Shown here one piece after another: positions 15,001 through 23,268 of a stretch of DNA of 64,000 nt. Position 1 is the first letter of the stretch; every line of letters starts with the position of its first letter. Position numbers and translations under genes: made by a program. This stretch comes from Sporomusaceae bacterium UBA7701 (lineage in GTDB: Bacteria > Bacillota > Negativicutes > Sporomusales > UBA7701): contig DLGF01000020.1 of NCBI GenBank assembly GCA_002482545.1, forward strand, positions 332,584-396,583, in the 5' to 3' direction. Below the pieces are notes generated by a model. That model made no database searches. It saw only the letters and a program-made list of their open reading frames with translations, and had not been told where the DNA came from.

Positions 15001-16501
15001 GCTGGAAAAGTTCGCTGCCGACATCGACAAGAATGTCGACTATTTCAAAAAACTGCTGGGCGTCGGCGAGAGCTTCGACATTATCTTCCGCGAGTTTAAG
15101 ATCGGCCGCCGGCGGGCGGCTACTTTCTCGATCAACGGAATGACCAATGATATCCTGCTGACCAATATCTATGCGGATATCATGACCTATCACCCCGAGG
15201 AACTGAATATTAATACCCTCAACAAGGTATTTTACCACCGTTTGGCTCACTCCCAGGTCAAAGTGGTGGATAACATCAACGACACGCTCACCAGCCTCTT
15301 GTCAGGCGAGCTGGTGATGTTCATCGATGAAGAAACACAGGCTATCGTCATCGACGCCCGGTCGTACCCCATCCGTTCGCCGGCGGAATCCACGATCGAA
15401 AAGGTAACCAGAGGCTCTCATGATTCGTTTGTGGAAACCATTCCCTTCAATACCACCCTCATCCGCCGGCGGCTCCGGGACCCCAATCTGCGGTGCGAAA
15501 TCGTCAAAGTCGGCGCCCGGTCCAAGACCGACGTGGCGGTGTGCTATATCAGGGATATCACCAATCCGGATCTTGTCGACACGGTCAAGGATCGCCTCAA
15601 TTCCATCGAGATCGACGGCGTTCCGATGGCGGAGAAGGCCATCGAAGAGTTCATCGTCGGGGGCAGCACCTGGAACCCGCTGCCCAGGGTGCGCTACACC
15701 GAGCGGCCGGACGTGGCCGTGGTCCATCTGCTGGAAGGGCATGTCTGCTTGGTGGTGGATACTTCGCCTAATGTCATTATTTTACCGACGACCTTTTGGC
15801 ACCATGTCCAGCATGTCGAGGAATTCCGCCAGAACATGACCGCCGGGACCTTTCTGCGCCTGACCCGCCTCGGGGCTATTCTCACGGCGCTCCTGCTGCC
15901 GCCGGTGTGGCTGTCGCTGGTGCTTCAGCGGCATCTTCTGCCGGAAACGCTGGCTTTTCTCGGCCCGCGCGACCCGGGAATCATTCCCCTCGGCCTGCAG
16001 TTTCTGCTCGCCGAATTCGGGGTGGAAATGGTCAGAATGGCCACCGTTCATGTCCCGTCGGCGCAATCTACGGCGCTGGGCTTTATCGGGGCCTTCATGC
16101 TGGGGGAATTCGCCACCAAGGTAGGGCTTTTCGGCAACGAGACGGTGTTTTATATCGCCGTGGCCACGGTCGGGACTTTTGCAACCCCGAGTTTTGAGCT
16201 GGCCATGGCGGTGCGGCTCCTCCGGATTGCCCTGCTCATTCTCGTCATCTTTTTCAAGCTCCCGGGGCTCCTGGTCGGTCTTCTGGGAGCATTCATCATC
16301 CTGGTCGCCACGAAATCCTTCGGCGTGCCTTATTTCTGGCCGCTGTTCCCCTTTAACTTCAAGGCCATGAAGGACGTCCTGTTCCGTCTGCCGCTGCCCA
16401 ATAAAATACTTCGTCCGGCGGTACTCAAACCCCAGGACCCGGACCGGCTGGAACACGGTCCCCAGAAACCACCCGAAACCGACGACGAAAAAGACCAATA
16501 A
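14993..16501 (+). CDS. spoVAF: Stage V sporulation protein AF (GerA-type germination protein)
   Basis: A 502-residue homologue of GerA-family germinant receptor A subunits, associated with the SpoVA channel in the spore inner membrane. The N-terminal two-lobed cytosolic domain covers about 1-270 (FKIGRRRAATFSINGMTND, IRSPAESTIEKVTRGSHDSF, VETIPFNTTLIRRRLRDP). About four to five membrane segments follow at about 285-450 (LTALLLPPVWLSL, GFIGAFMLGEFATKVGLF, LPGLLVGLLGAFIILV). The C-terminal tail is short and charged. ATG 14993 follows GGAGTGG and overlaps the end of spoVAEA, a sign of translational coupling. Last gene of the operon. Confidence 0.93.
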   Translation: MDKLEKFAADIDKNVDYFKKLLGVGESFDIIFREFKIGRRRAATFSINGMTNDILLTNIYADIMTYHPEELNINTLNKVFYHRLAHSQVKVVDNINDTLTSLLSGELVMFIDEETQAIVIDARSYPIRSPAESTIEKVTRGSHDSFVETIPFNTTLIRRRLRDPNLRCEIVKVGARSKTDVAVCYIRDITNPDLVDTVKDRLNSIEIDGVPMAEKAIEEFIVGGSTWNPLPRVRYTERPDVAVVHLLEGHVCLVVDTSPNVIILPTTFWHHVQHVEEFRQNMTAGTFLRLTRLGAILTALLLPPVWLSLVLQRHLLPETLAFLGPRDPGIIPLGLQFLLAEFGVEMVRMATVHVPSAQSTALGFIGAFMLGEFATKVGLFGNETVFYIAVATVGTFATPSFELAMAVRLLRIALLILVIFFKLPGLLVGLLGAFIILVATKSFGVPYFWPLFPFNFKAMKDVLFRLPLPNKILRPAVLKPQDPDRLEHGPQKPPETDDEKDQ

Positions 16502-16509
16502 CCAAGCAG

Positions 16510-16540
16510 AAATACCCGCGCCTAATTCGCGGGTATTTTT
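16510..16540 (+). terminator. Terminator of the spoVA operon
   Basis: AAATACCCGCG, 7-base loop, CGCGGGTATTTTT, 8 bp after the spoVAF stop. The A-rich 5' arm may also stop the convergent lipoprotein transcript. Confidence 0.88.
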
Positions 16541-16579
16541 ACGAAGCCCCGGGCTTGAAACAATTATGGATTCCAAACC

Positions 16580-17326
16580 TTATTTGCCCCGGTAGTATTC
16601 ACGGATCAGCCCCATACTCTCGTTGAGATTGGCGATATGCTCCTCGGCTGCTCCCTGGCTTTCGGCATCCACGGAATCTTTCAGCTGTTTGACATAGGAG
16701 TGGGTGGTCGTCGTCGAACCCAGAACGCCAACCTGTTCGACGCTCGGCTTGGCCTGGTTCCAGGTGTTTTCCAGGTCTTTGGCTTTGGAGGCGGCCTTGT
16801 TCCAATTCCTATCCTGCACATAAAAGCTGACGTTGCGGATGGCGTTGCCAACCGTAATGATATCGGCGATCGGCGACAGCTTGTAGGATTTGCCGACATC
16901 GCTGACGCTGCTCATAAATTTGGTCAGGTCTTCATAGGCGGAAACCGCCTTTTTCCCCATGACGCTGGCGGTAAGACCGGCAATGGCCTCATCCGCATCT
17001 TTCACGCCTTTTTTTTCGCCCACAATCTGCTTGGTTTGCTCCCAGGTCGTCTGCAGGTTGGCGATACCGCTCTCCGCCTGGGGCCAGTTTCCCTTGTTGA
17101 TGCCTTCGAATAGCGAGCCGGCGATTGCCTCCAGGTCATAGAGCTGGGTTGGGGCGGGACGGAAGCGCTCCATAACCGGCGGGTTGGGCTTGGCTTCGAC
17201 GGGTTTTCCCGCCGGACCCACTTCGGGTTTTTTGGCCGGCTGCACCATGCCGCAGGCGCTCAGCGCGAACAAACTCAGGACGAGCAGGGCCACCCAGCCT
17301 ATTTTCCAGTTGTGCTGTTTCGACAA
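16580..17326 (-). CDS. Hypothetical lipoprotein
   Basis: A 248-residue exported lipoprotein of unknown function. A signal peptide (WVALLVLSLFALSAC) carries a lipobox LSAC, giving a lipidated cysteine at about residue 25. A Pro/Lys-rich linker at about 26-58 leads to an all-helical domain. That domain appears to contain two related repeats, each with the pattern N-W-x(n)-A followed by TWEQTK or TWNQAK (about 80-98 and 175-192). TTG start behind AAGGAGGGTGATGAC on the minus strand. It is convergent with spoVAF and divergent from cca. The duplicated helical half-domains suggest an internal duplication. No enzyme motif seen. Confidence 0.75.
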   Translation of the reverse strand: MSKQHNWKIGWVALLVLSLFALSACGMVQPAKKPEVGPAGKPVEAKPNPPVMERFRPAPTQLYDLEAIAGSLFEGINKGNWPQAESGIANLQTTWEQTKQIVGEKKGVKDADEAIAGLTASVMGKKAVSAYEDLTKFMSSVSDVGKSYKLSPIADIITVGNAIRNVSFYVQDRNWNKAASKAKDLENTWNQAKPSVEQVGVLGSTTTTHSYVKQLKDSVDAESQGAAEEHIANLNESMGLIREYYRGK

Positions 17327-17415
17327 GTCATCACCCTCCTTCAGGCATATCTTGCGCTCAGCCCGGCCCGTTTATTCCGTGAGCTCCTGTGGAAGGAGCG
17401 GTTTTAAGCCGGGTT

Positions 17416-17443
17416 TTGCATCCGGGAATTTTTTTAGTATAAT
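17416..17443 (+). promoter_or_regulatory. Sigma-A-type promoter of cca
   Basis: TTGCAT, 16-base spacer, TATAAT. It would give cca a leader of about 125 bases that contains the 49-bp dispersed repeat. Confidence 0.55.
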
Positions 17444-17465
17444 AAGGTAGGCGTTTCGTGCCCTT

Positions 17466-17514
17466 GATCCAGTTCCTGTTCCTCGTGTTTTTGTAGTTAA
17501 AGCGCCGTTTCTGT
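17466..17514 (-). repeat. 49-bp dispersed repeat, copy B
   Basis: On the minus strand this matches 46 of 49 bases of 63618-63666 on the plus strand; the core shared run is CACGAGGAACAGGAACTGG. It lies in the untranslated leader of cca. Mismatches fall at only three positions. Function unknown; no coding frame or strong hairpin explains it. Confidence 0.8.
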
Positions 17515-17576
17515 GCCATCAGGAAATAATTTTCACCGCAGACAGTTAGAAAGAAAACAAAGCGCAGGTGAAGGCT

Positions 17577-18821
17577 ATGACTGCGAAAGATATTGGCCGG
17601 CTGTTGGAGAATTGCCCGTCGTCGTCGCTTTTGGCGCAAATCGGTGCACAAGCCCGGCGGTCCGGGTCCCGGGCCGCGGTCGTCGGCGGTTTTGTCCGGG
17701 ATTTGCTGCTGGGAACAGCCAGCCAGGATATCGATATCGTGGTGGAGGGGAGCGCCGTCGTCCTGGCCCGGCAGCTGAGCGGCCTGCTGCAGGGCCGTTT
17801 GGTCAAGGCCTCGCCTTTTGGAACTGCGTTGCTCGCGCTGGGCGACCAGAAGATCGACTTTGCCGCTGCACGGACGGAATATTATGCCCATCCGGGGGCT
17901 CTGCCCGTCGTAACTCCCGCTTCGATCCCCCAGGATCTCTTCCGGCGGGATTTTACCGTCAATGCGCTGGCGGTAGAGCTATTGGGCGATGATGGGTTCG
18001 GGCCGCTGCTCGATCCGTGCGGCGGGGTGGGGGACCTGGGGAACCGAAGGCTCCGGATTCTTCACGCCGGAAGCTTTCAGGACGACCCGACCCGCATTTT
18101 CCGCGCGCTGCGGCTGGCCAACCGGCTGAAATTTACCCTGGATACGGCGACGGAAGAACTTTTGCGGGAAGCGATTAAAAGCCAGGGGTGGCGGAATATC
18201 AGTTCCGCCAGGCTGATGCGCGAGCTCAGGCTGATGTTTGACGAGCCGGACTGGGTTTCCGCCTGCCGGGACCTGGAGCGCTACGGGCTGTTTGCGCCTC
18301 TCTTCGGCCCGGCGCTCACCGAAGATTGGGCCGGCAAGCTGGAAAAGGTCGACCCGGCGGTTGAATTCTTCACCGGTCAAGGTCTGGCCGTTGACCGGAT
18401 CGGCCTGGCCGGGCTGTGTCTTAAGGCCTATTTCCTGCTGCCCGCGAGGCTTGCCCGCCAAATCCGGCCGGCGGTCGAAAGGCTGCCCGACACCCGCCGG
18501 GAGCTGGCCGGAGCTGACCGGCCGCACAAAATTTTTGCCGCCTTGGCGCAAATTCCGCCTCCGGTTCTTGCCTATCTCTGGATAATATGCCAAAATGGAG
18601 AGGAACAACGGCCCATCCGGCGATATGTCGAAGAACTCAGGCATGTAAAGCCCGGGCTTAGCGCCGCTCAGATCGCGGCTCAGTCCGGAAGCGGGCCCCA
18701 GGTCAAGATGCTCTATAATAAACTGTTGACTGCGAAACTGGACGGCAGACTCCCCACTCTGGAGGACGAACGGGAGTTTATCCAAAGGCTCGCGGCAGAA
18801 TCAACGCATGGAGGACTATAA
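17577..18821 (+). CDS. cca: CCA tRNA nucleotidyltransferase
   Basis: A 414-residue class II nucleotidyltransferase that adds or repairs the 3' CCA of tRNAs. The head domain shows GGFVRDLLLG and the catalytic pair QDIDIVVEG (about residues 38-62). The neck contains RRDFTVNALAVE and RIFRALRLANRLKF (about 165-180), followed by a poorly conserved tail. ATG 17577 lies 6 bases after AGGTG; an in-frame GTG three codons earlier overlaps it. Several tRNA genes in the window already encode CCA, so the enzyme would serve repair and any CCA-less tRNAs. Closely followed by an M50 protease gene (0 bp gap). Confidence 0.88.
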   Translation: MTAKDIGRLLENCPSSSLLAQIGAQARRSGSRAAVVGGFVRDLLLGTASQDIDIVVEGSAVVLARQLSGLLQGRLVKASPFGTALLALGDQKIDFAAARTEYYAHPGALPVVTPASIPQDLFRRDFTVNALAVELLGDDGFGPLLDPCGGVGDLGNRRLRILHAGSFQDDPTRIFRALRLANRLKFTLDTATEELLREAIKSQGWRNISSARLMRELRLMFDEPDWVSACRDLERYGLFAPLFGPALTEDWAGKLEKVDPAVEFFTGQGLAVDRIGLAGLCLKAYFLLPARLARQIRPAVERLPDTRRELAGADRPHKIFAALAQIPPPVLAYLWIICQNGEEQRPIRRYVEELRHVKPGLSAAQIAAQSGSGPQVKMLYNKLLTAKLDGRLPTLEDEREFIQRLAAESTHGGL

Positions 18822-19442
18822 GTGTTTGGCTTTGGCGCAGATATGTTATTTCATATTCCGGGGATTTTATTGGCACTCACCGTCCACGAATACGCTCATG
18901 CCAGGGCTGCTGTCTCGCTGGGAGACCCCACCCCGCGGTACGCCGGGCGGCTCACCTTGAACCCCATTCCCCATCTGGACCCCATCGGGCTCATCATGCT
19001 GTGGCTATTCCGCTTCGGCTGGGCAAAGCCTGTGCCGGTCAATCCCTATAACCTGCGAAACGGGCGCCGGGATATGCTCGCCGTGTCGCTTGCCGGTCCG
19101 GCGGCCAACATCTTGCTGGCCCTGCTGACGGCGATCGTATACAGCCTTTCGCTGAAACTTCATTTCGATAGTTTCGAGTGGTCGAGCATTCTCGTTTCGA
19201 CCTATCAATACAACCTGATATTTGCGGTATTCAACCTTATTCCGCTGCCGCCGCTTGACGGAGCGCAGATCGTTTCCAGTTTTTTATCCGGCCGCCAGAC
19301 CGAAGTGTTCGAGCGGATCGCCCCCTATAGCCCGTTTATTCTGATGGGGCTGGTTTATATCGGGGTTATCGGCAAAATTGTCGGTCCGGGTATGAATTAT
19401 CTCAGCCAAATGATCGGCTTTGTAGTCTCGCTGATTTTGTGA
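18822..19442 (+). CDS. Site-2 protease family (M50) metalloprotease
   Basis: A 206-residue polytopic intramembrane zinc protease. Zinc motif H22-E23-Y-A-H26 and the third ligand region NLIPLPPLDG with D146; between them AVSLAGPAANILLALL. No PDZ domain is present, so it belongs to the short YwhC-like group, not RseP or SpoIVFB. GTG start follows the cca stop directly, so translation is probably coupled. Substrate unknown. In many Firmicutes this gene lies just upstream of trpS and scpA, as here. Confidence 0.88.
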   Translation: MFGFGADMLFHIPGILLALTVHEYAHARAAVSLGDPTPRYAGRLTLNPIPHLDPIGLIMLWLFRFGWAKPVPVNPYNLRNGRRDMLAVSLAGPAANILLALLTAIVYSLSLKLHFDSFEWSSILVSTYQYNLIFAVFNLIPLPPLDGAQIVSSFLSGRQTEVFERIAPYSPFILMGLVYIGVIGKIVGPGMNYLSQMIGFVVSLIL

Positions 19443-19453
19443 GGAGGAACAGT

Positions 19454-20440
19454 ATGAGCAAAGGACGCATTTTTAGCGGCATGCAGCCATCCGGCAAATT
19501 TCATCTGGGCAATTATCTTGGTGCCCTGGAAAACTGGGTCAAGCTGCAGAATGAATATGAATGTATTTTCGCCATCGTCGACTGGCACGCGCTGACTTCC
19601 CAGTATGAAGACACCGGCGGAATTCAGGAAAGCATCCACAATATGGCGCTCGACTGGCTGAGCGGCGGCCTCGACCCGGAACGCAACATCATCTTCGTTC
19701 AGTCCCAGGTAAAAGAGCACGCCGAGCTTCATCTGCTCCTGTCGATGATCACGCCGCTGTCCTGGTTGGAACGCGTACCGACTTACAAGGACAAGCTCCA
19801 GCAGCTCGGCGACATCGGCAAAGAAATAAACACCTACGGCTTTTTGGGATATCCCGAGCTGATGACCGCCGATATTATCCTGTATAAAGCCGACACCGTG
19901 CCGGTCGGCGAAGACCAGATTCCCCACGTCGAGTTGACCCGGGAGATCGTACGGCGCTTCAACAGCATCTACCCTCCGGTTTTCCCCGAACCCCAGGTCA
20001 AGCTGAGCAAGGCTCCCTATGTGCCCGGCATTGACGGGCGCAAGATGAGCAAGTCCTATGGCAACGAAATACCCTACGCCGCTCCTCCCGACGAGCTGCG
20101 GGCCCGCGCCCGCCTCATGATCACCGATCCCCAGCGCGTTCGCAAGCATGATCCCGGCAACCCGGACGTCTGTACCGTCTACACCTTCCATAAGCTCTTC
20201 AACCAAGCGGCCACAGCCGGCATCGCCGCCCAGTGCCGCAGCGCCGAAGTGGGCTGTGTGGATTGCAAAAAGCAGCTGGCCGAGCGGATGGTGGAAGAGT
20301 TGTCCGTCATTCACGCCCGGCGGGCCGAACTGGCGGCTCACCCGGTCAAAGTCAGGGAAATCCTGGCCTATGGGGCGGAAAGGGCGCGCAAGCTTGCCGC
20401 CGCCACCATGGAGGAAGTGCGCGCGGCGATGAATTTGTAA
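19454..20440 (+). CDS. trpS: Tryptophan--tRNA ligase
   Basis: A 328-residue class Ic aminoacyl-tRNA synthetase that charges tRNA-Trp. The HIGH-type motif is PSGKFHLGNYLG at about residues 12-23 and the KMSKS loop K197-M-S-K-S201. VDWHALT and GYPELMTADIILYKAD line the tryptophan pocket. ATG 19454 follows GAGGAGGAAC; an upstream alternative would overlap the protease gene. Part of the cca-M50-trpS-scpA-scpB run. Confidence 0.95.
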   Translation: MSKGRIFSGMQPSGKFHLGNYLGALENWVKLQNEYECIFAIVDWHALTSQYEDTGGIQESIHNMALDWLSGGLDPERNIIFVQSQVKEHAELHLLLSMITPLSWLERVPTYKDKLQQLGDIGKEINTYGFLGYPELMTADIILYKADTVPVGEDQIPHVELTREIVRRFNSIYPPVFPEPQVKLSKAPYVPGIDGRKMSKSYGNEIPYAAPPDELRARARLMITDPQRVRKHDPGNPDVCTVYTFHKLFNQAATAGIAAQCRSAEVGCVDCKKQLAERMVEELSVIHARRAELAAHPVKVREILAYGAERARKLAAATMEEVRAAMNL

Positions 20441-20443
20441 GCC

Positions 20444-21160
20444 ATGGAAGCTTATAAAATCCGGCTTGACGCTTTCGAAGGGCCGCTGGCCCTGTTGATG
20501 CACCTCATCGAGAAAAATCAGATTGACATCTACGATATCCCGATCGCCGAGGTGACCGAGCAGTATCTCGCGTACCTCCGCGCTCTGGAAGAATTCAACA
20601 TCGATATCGCCAGCGAATTTCTGGTCATGGCCGCGACTTTGCTGCAAATCAAATCGCGGATGCTCCTGCCGAAGCCGCCGGCGGCCGACGAGGCGCCGGA
20701 GGAAGAGGATCCGCGCCAGGAGCTGGTGGAACGGCTGCTGGAATACCGGCGGTTCAAGCAGGCGGCAACGGTGATGGAGGGCATGCTGCATGAGCGGGAG
20801 AAATTCTTCAGCCGCCCCCCCGGCGAGTTTGCCACCCGGTTTGTCCTGCCGGAAGGCCTCAGGCTCGACGATCTGCTGGAAGCCTTCGCCGCAGTGTGGG
20901 AAAGCGCCGCCGACCAGTTCGCCTTCATTGCCCGGGAGGAAATCAGCGTTCAGGATAAGATGCAGGATATTCTGCATCTCCTGCACCGCCGCTCCGGGCG
21001 CGTCGAATTCGGCGAGACTTTTATCCGCAGCGGGTCCCGGACCGAGATGGTTGCGGCTTTTCTGGCAATTTTGGAGCTCATTCGCATGAAACGCATCCGT
21101 ATTTCCCAGGACCGCAGCTTCGGCCCGATCTATCTGGCGTTGGGAGAGGGCGTGCATTGA
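20444..21160 (+). CDS. scpA: Segregation and condensation protein A
   Basis: A 238-residue kleisin that bridges SMC heads and ScpB in the bacterial condensin that compacts and segregates chromosomes. The N-terminal helix bundle reads IRLDAFEGPLALLMHLIEKNQIDIYDIPIAEVTEQY, a hallmark of ScpA. A central disordered Glu/Pro-rich region (about 82-95) and a C-terminal winged helix (about 160-235) follow. It sits 3 bp after trpS and overlaps scpB. Confidence 0.95.
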   Translation: MEAYKIRLDAFEGPLALLMHLIEKNQIDIYDIPIAEVTEQYLAYLRALEEFNIDIASEFLVMAATLLQIKSRMLLPKPPAADEAPEEEDPRQELVERLLEYRRFKQAATVMEGMLHEREKFFSRPPGEFATRFVLPEGLRLDDLLEAFAAVWESAADQFAFIAREEISVQDKMQDILHLLHRRSGRVEFGETFIRSGSRTEMVAAFLAILELIRMKRIRISQDRSFGPIYLALGEGVH

Positions 21161-21696
21161 TGTTTTATAATCACTTGAAAGGCCATATCGAAGCCCTGTT
21201 GTTCGCCAGCGGCAATCCTGTCACCGTCGATAAATTTTCGCAGATGCTGGAGATCGACGCCGCTCATGTCGGCCTGCTCCTGGCGGAGCTGAAACAGGAG
21301 ATGGCGGCGGCGGAGCGGGGGCTGACGGTGGTCGAAGTGGCCGGCGGATACCAGATGTGCACGAAGCCGGAACTGGCCCCGATTATCGAAAAACTGGTGG
21401 ATACGCAAGAAGCCAGACTGTCCATGGCGGCGATGGAGACCTTGTCCATCGTGGCCTTCAAACAGCCGGTCACCAAGCAGGAAATGGAAAATATCCGCGG
21501 CGTAAAAGTGGACGGCGTGGTAGCCACCCTGGTGGAGCGGGGACTGATCAAGGAAGTCGGACGGAAGGACGCCATCGGCCGGCCGATTTTGTACGGCACA
21601 ACCCCGGAATTTTTGAAATGTTTCGGCCTCAAAGATCTGTCCGAGCTGCCGAATCTGTCCGAGTTCATGGGACTGGAGCAGGCGGAAGGCGAATAA
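21160..21696 (+). CDS. scpB: Segregation and condensation protein B
   Basis: A 178-residue protein with two winged-helix domains that dimerises and clamps ScpA. Seen: HIEALLFASGNPVTVDKFSQ at the N-terminus and the strongly conserved ETLSIVAFKQPVTKQEMENIRGVKVDGVVATL at about 90-121. ATG 21160 overlaps the scpA stop; the TTG one codon earlier is an alternative. A 337-bp region without genes follows, holding a dispersed repeat and a terminator. Confidence 0.95.
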   Translation: MFYNHLKGHIEALLFASGNPVTVDKFSQMLEIDAAHVGLLLAELKQEMAAAERGLTVVEVAGGYQMCTKPELAPIIEKLVDTQEARLSMAAMETLSIVAFKQPVTKQEMENIRGVKVDGVVATLVERGLIKEVGRKDAIGRPILYGTTPEFLKCFGLKDLSELPNLSEFMGLEQAEGE

Positions 21697-21773
21697 CGCG
21701 GCCCGCTCTTGTTTCCGGCGCTGGCGATAACGGCCCAAGAGGCGCACCTGACTTCCGAGCATGCGCCCTTAGC

Positions 21774-21915
21774 TTCGCAGAGCATCGGCCTGCGTACAAC
21801 CCGATACGCGGCTTCCTGCCAATGCGGAGCCGTACACCGTTCGCGAACCGGCGGCTTACAGGCAACGAACGCTGAGAAACTCGCGAAATCAGAACACGCC
21901 GCCGGACCTTTCCCG
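21774..21915 (+). repeat. Dispersed ~140-bp non-coding repeat, copy 1
   Basis: About 70% similar to 42521-42667 in the same orientation (aligned by eye). Shared blocks include GCGTAC/GCGTACG-type hairpin sequence with loop ACCC, a CGTTCGCGAA / TGTTCGTGAA block, AACTCGCGAAATCAG and GGACCTTTCCCG. The first block forms a small hairpin in both copies. Both copies lie after an operon end and are followed within about 25 bp by a terminator. I see no conserved reading frame, so a non-coding RNA or transcription-end element is more likely than a gene. Confidence 0.75.
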
Positions 21916-21939
21916 CCGGCCGGATGCCTCGATATGCTG

Positions 21940-21966
21940 AAACAGCCTGAAAAGGCTGTTTTTTTG
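21940..21966 (+). terminator. Terminator after repeat copy 1
   Basis: AAACAGCC, loop TGAAAA, GGCTGTTT, then a T run. It would end the scpAB transcript together with repeat copy 1. Confidence 0.85.
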
Positions 21967-22033
21967 CATGTTTTTCCCGGAATATCGCCAGAATAAGTAC
22001 CAGAGGCATCAGCAGGAGGAGGAGGCGCAGCTA

Positions 22034-22723
22034 TTGGAAACCTTGCTGGCTGTTGGGCTGGCTTCGGCGCTGCTCAGCTTTTTTCTCTACCGGACGAAAG
22101 TAAAAATCCGCCTTGCTTACCGCCGAACCGCCGCCGACGATCTGCTGAGCGTCGATGTGTACCTGCTGCGCAAGCTGTTGCTCTATCACATGGAAGTGCC
22201 GGTTATCCGGCTGGTCGAACGGGAAAATCTGCCCTGGCTGGAGTCGGAGATCGCGACGGACAAGGGCGATGTCGAGACTCATTCCAAACGGGAGCAGGCC
22301 TTCGTGGAAAATACGGCGGACATTTACCTTCACCATCCCGCCAAGTGGCGGAAACTCATGGCGGAATTCCGCTACTACGCCCGCCTGTATAACCAATTTA
22401 CGAGAAAGGTCATGGACGGCATGGCCTGTGAGCGCTTCGCCTGGCAAACCCGCTTCGGCAGCGCGGATGCGGCCGTAACCGGCGCTTTCACCGGGGCGCT
22501 GTGGGCGGTGAAATACCTGATGCTGACGCGGCTGATGCGCCGCGTGGCCTTCACGAGCCGTCCGGTGGTCCGGGTGGTGCCTGATTTTAAGCACGTGGGG
22601 TTTCAGGCCGATTTTGAATGCATATTAAGCATTCGACTTGGCAATGTTATAAATGCGACACTAAGACTGATTCAGATTCCAAGACGGAAGGGGGCAAAAG
22701 GCAGTGGGCGAACATCCCATTAA
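22034..22723 (+). CDS. DUF2953 domain protein
   Basis: A 229-residue protein with an N-terminal membrane helix (TLLAVGLASALLSFFLY) and a soluble or membrane-attached domain. The motif ACERFAWQTRFGSADAAVTGAFTGALWAVK at about residues 133-162 is typical of DUF2953. Function unknown; it is found beside ytfJ in endospore formers, as here (20-bp overlap). TTG 22034 is chosen because a very strong AGGAGGAGGAGG precedes it, while the ATG at 21968 overlaps the T tract of the terminator. Confidence 0.82.
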   Translation: METLLAVGLASALLSFFLYRTKVKIRLAYRRTAADDLLSVDVYLLRKLLLYHMEVPVIRLVERENLPWLESEIATDKGDVETHSKREQAFVENTADIYLHHPAKWRKLMAEFRYYARLYNQFTRKVMDGMACERFAWQTRFGSADAAVTGAFTGALWAVKYLMLTRLMRRVAFTSRPVVRVVPDFKHVGFQADFECILSIRLGNVINATLRLIQIPRRKGAKGSGRTSH

Positions 22724-23156
22724 CAGTTTGATGAAAACTGCCATGGAAAGCATCAAAGAGATGGTGGATGTAAATACAATCGTCGGCGACGCCGTTGAGA
22801 CTGCCGACGGCACGGTCATTATTCCGATTTCGCGGGTGACTTTCGGCTTTGCCGCCGGCGGCGGCGACTTCGAACCGGAGGTCGGCGACAAAGAGGCCGG
22901 CGCTCAACCCTTTGGTGGAGGCAGCGGAGCAGGCGTCAGCGTCAGGCCCGTGGGATTTTTGGTCTGCTCGCCCAGTAGCGGCATTCGCTTTATGCCGGTG
23001 GAAGGAAATCTGCTCTATGATCGTCTGCTGGACCTGGTTCCCCAAGTGATGGACAAAATAAAAGGCATGATGGACAAGGACGACGAGGACGATTTGAACG
23101 AACTGGCCGAAACCGCCGAAACGCAGGGAGAAGCCAACCCTTCGATGCACGCATGA
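22704..23156 (+). CDS. ytfJ: Sporulation protein YtfJ (GerW family)
   Basis: A 150-residue protein of the GerW/YtfJ family, forespore-expressed in Bacillus and needed for lysozyme-dependent normal germination there. Seen: the N-terminal helix PINSLMKTAMESIKEMVDVNTIVGDAVE, then TVIIPISRVTFGFAAGGGDF, a glycine-rich loop (FGGGSGAGVSV) and PVGFLV. The C-terminus is acidic (DKDDEDDLNELAETAE). GTG start behind GGAAGGGGG, overlapping the DUF2953 gene. Ends at a terminator. Confidence 0.92.
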   Translation: MGEHPINSLMKTAMESIKEMVDVNTIVGDAVETADGTVIIPISRVTFGFAAGGGDFEPEVGDKEAGAQPFGGGSGAGVSVRPVGFLVCSPSSGIRFMPVEGNLLYDRLLDLVPQVMDKIKGMMDKDDEDDLNELAETAETQGEANPSMHA

Positions 23157-23161
23157 CAGCT

Positions 23162-23185
23162 AAGCCCGCAAGCAATGCGGGTTTT
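23162..23185 (+). terminator. Terminator after ytfJ
   Basis: AAGCCCGCA, 5-base loop, TGCGGGTTTT, 5 bp after the ytfJ stop. Confidence 0.82.
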
Positions 23186-23217
23186 GCTGTTTAGTTCCCG
23201 AAACCGCCGGCGTCAAT

Positions 23218-23251
23218 GTAAAAAACCACACATTCCGGTGTGGTTTTTTAC
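23218..23251. terminator. Bidirectional terminator
   Basis: GTAAAAAACCACAC and its perfect complement around a 6-base loop, with A and T arms on both sides. It lies between the convergent ytfJ and the small minus-strand gene and fits both. Confidence 0.88.
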
Positions 23252-23268
23252 ATATAATCTAGTGCGGT

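Noticed and set aside
19397..21157. 586-codon minus-strand open frame across trpS and scpA
   Set aside because: Covers two well-identified plus-strand genes; no start signal or recognisable domain. A shadow of codon bias.
21709..21996. Short open frames within repeat copy 1
   Set aside because: The corresponding region of copy 2 does not keep the frame and similarity is at the DNA/RNA level; no ribosome binding site.
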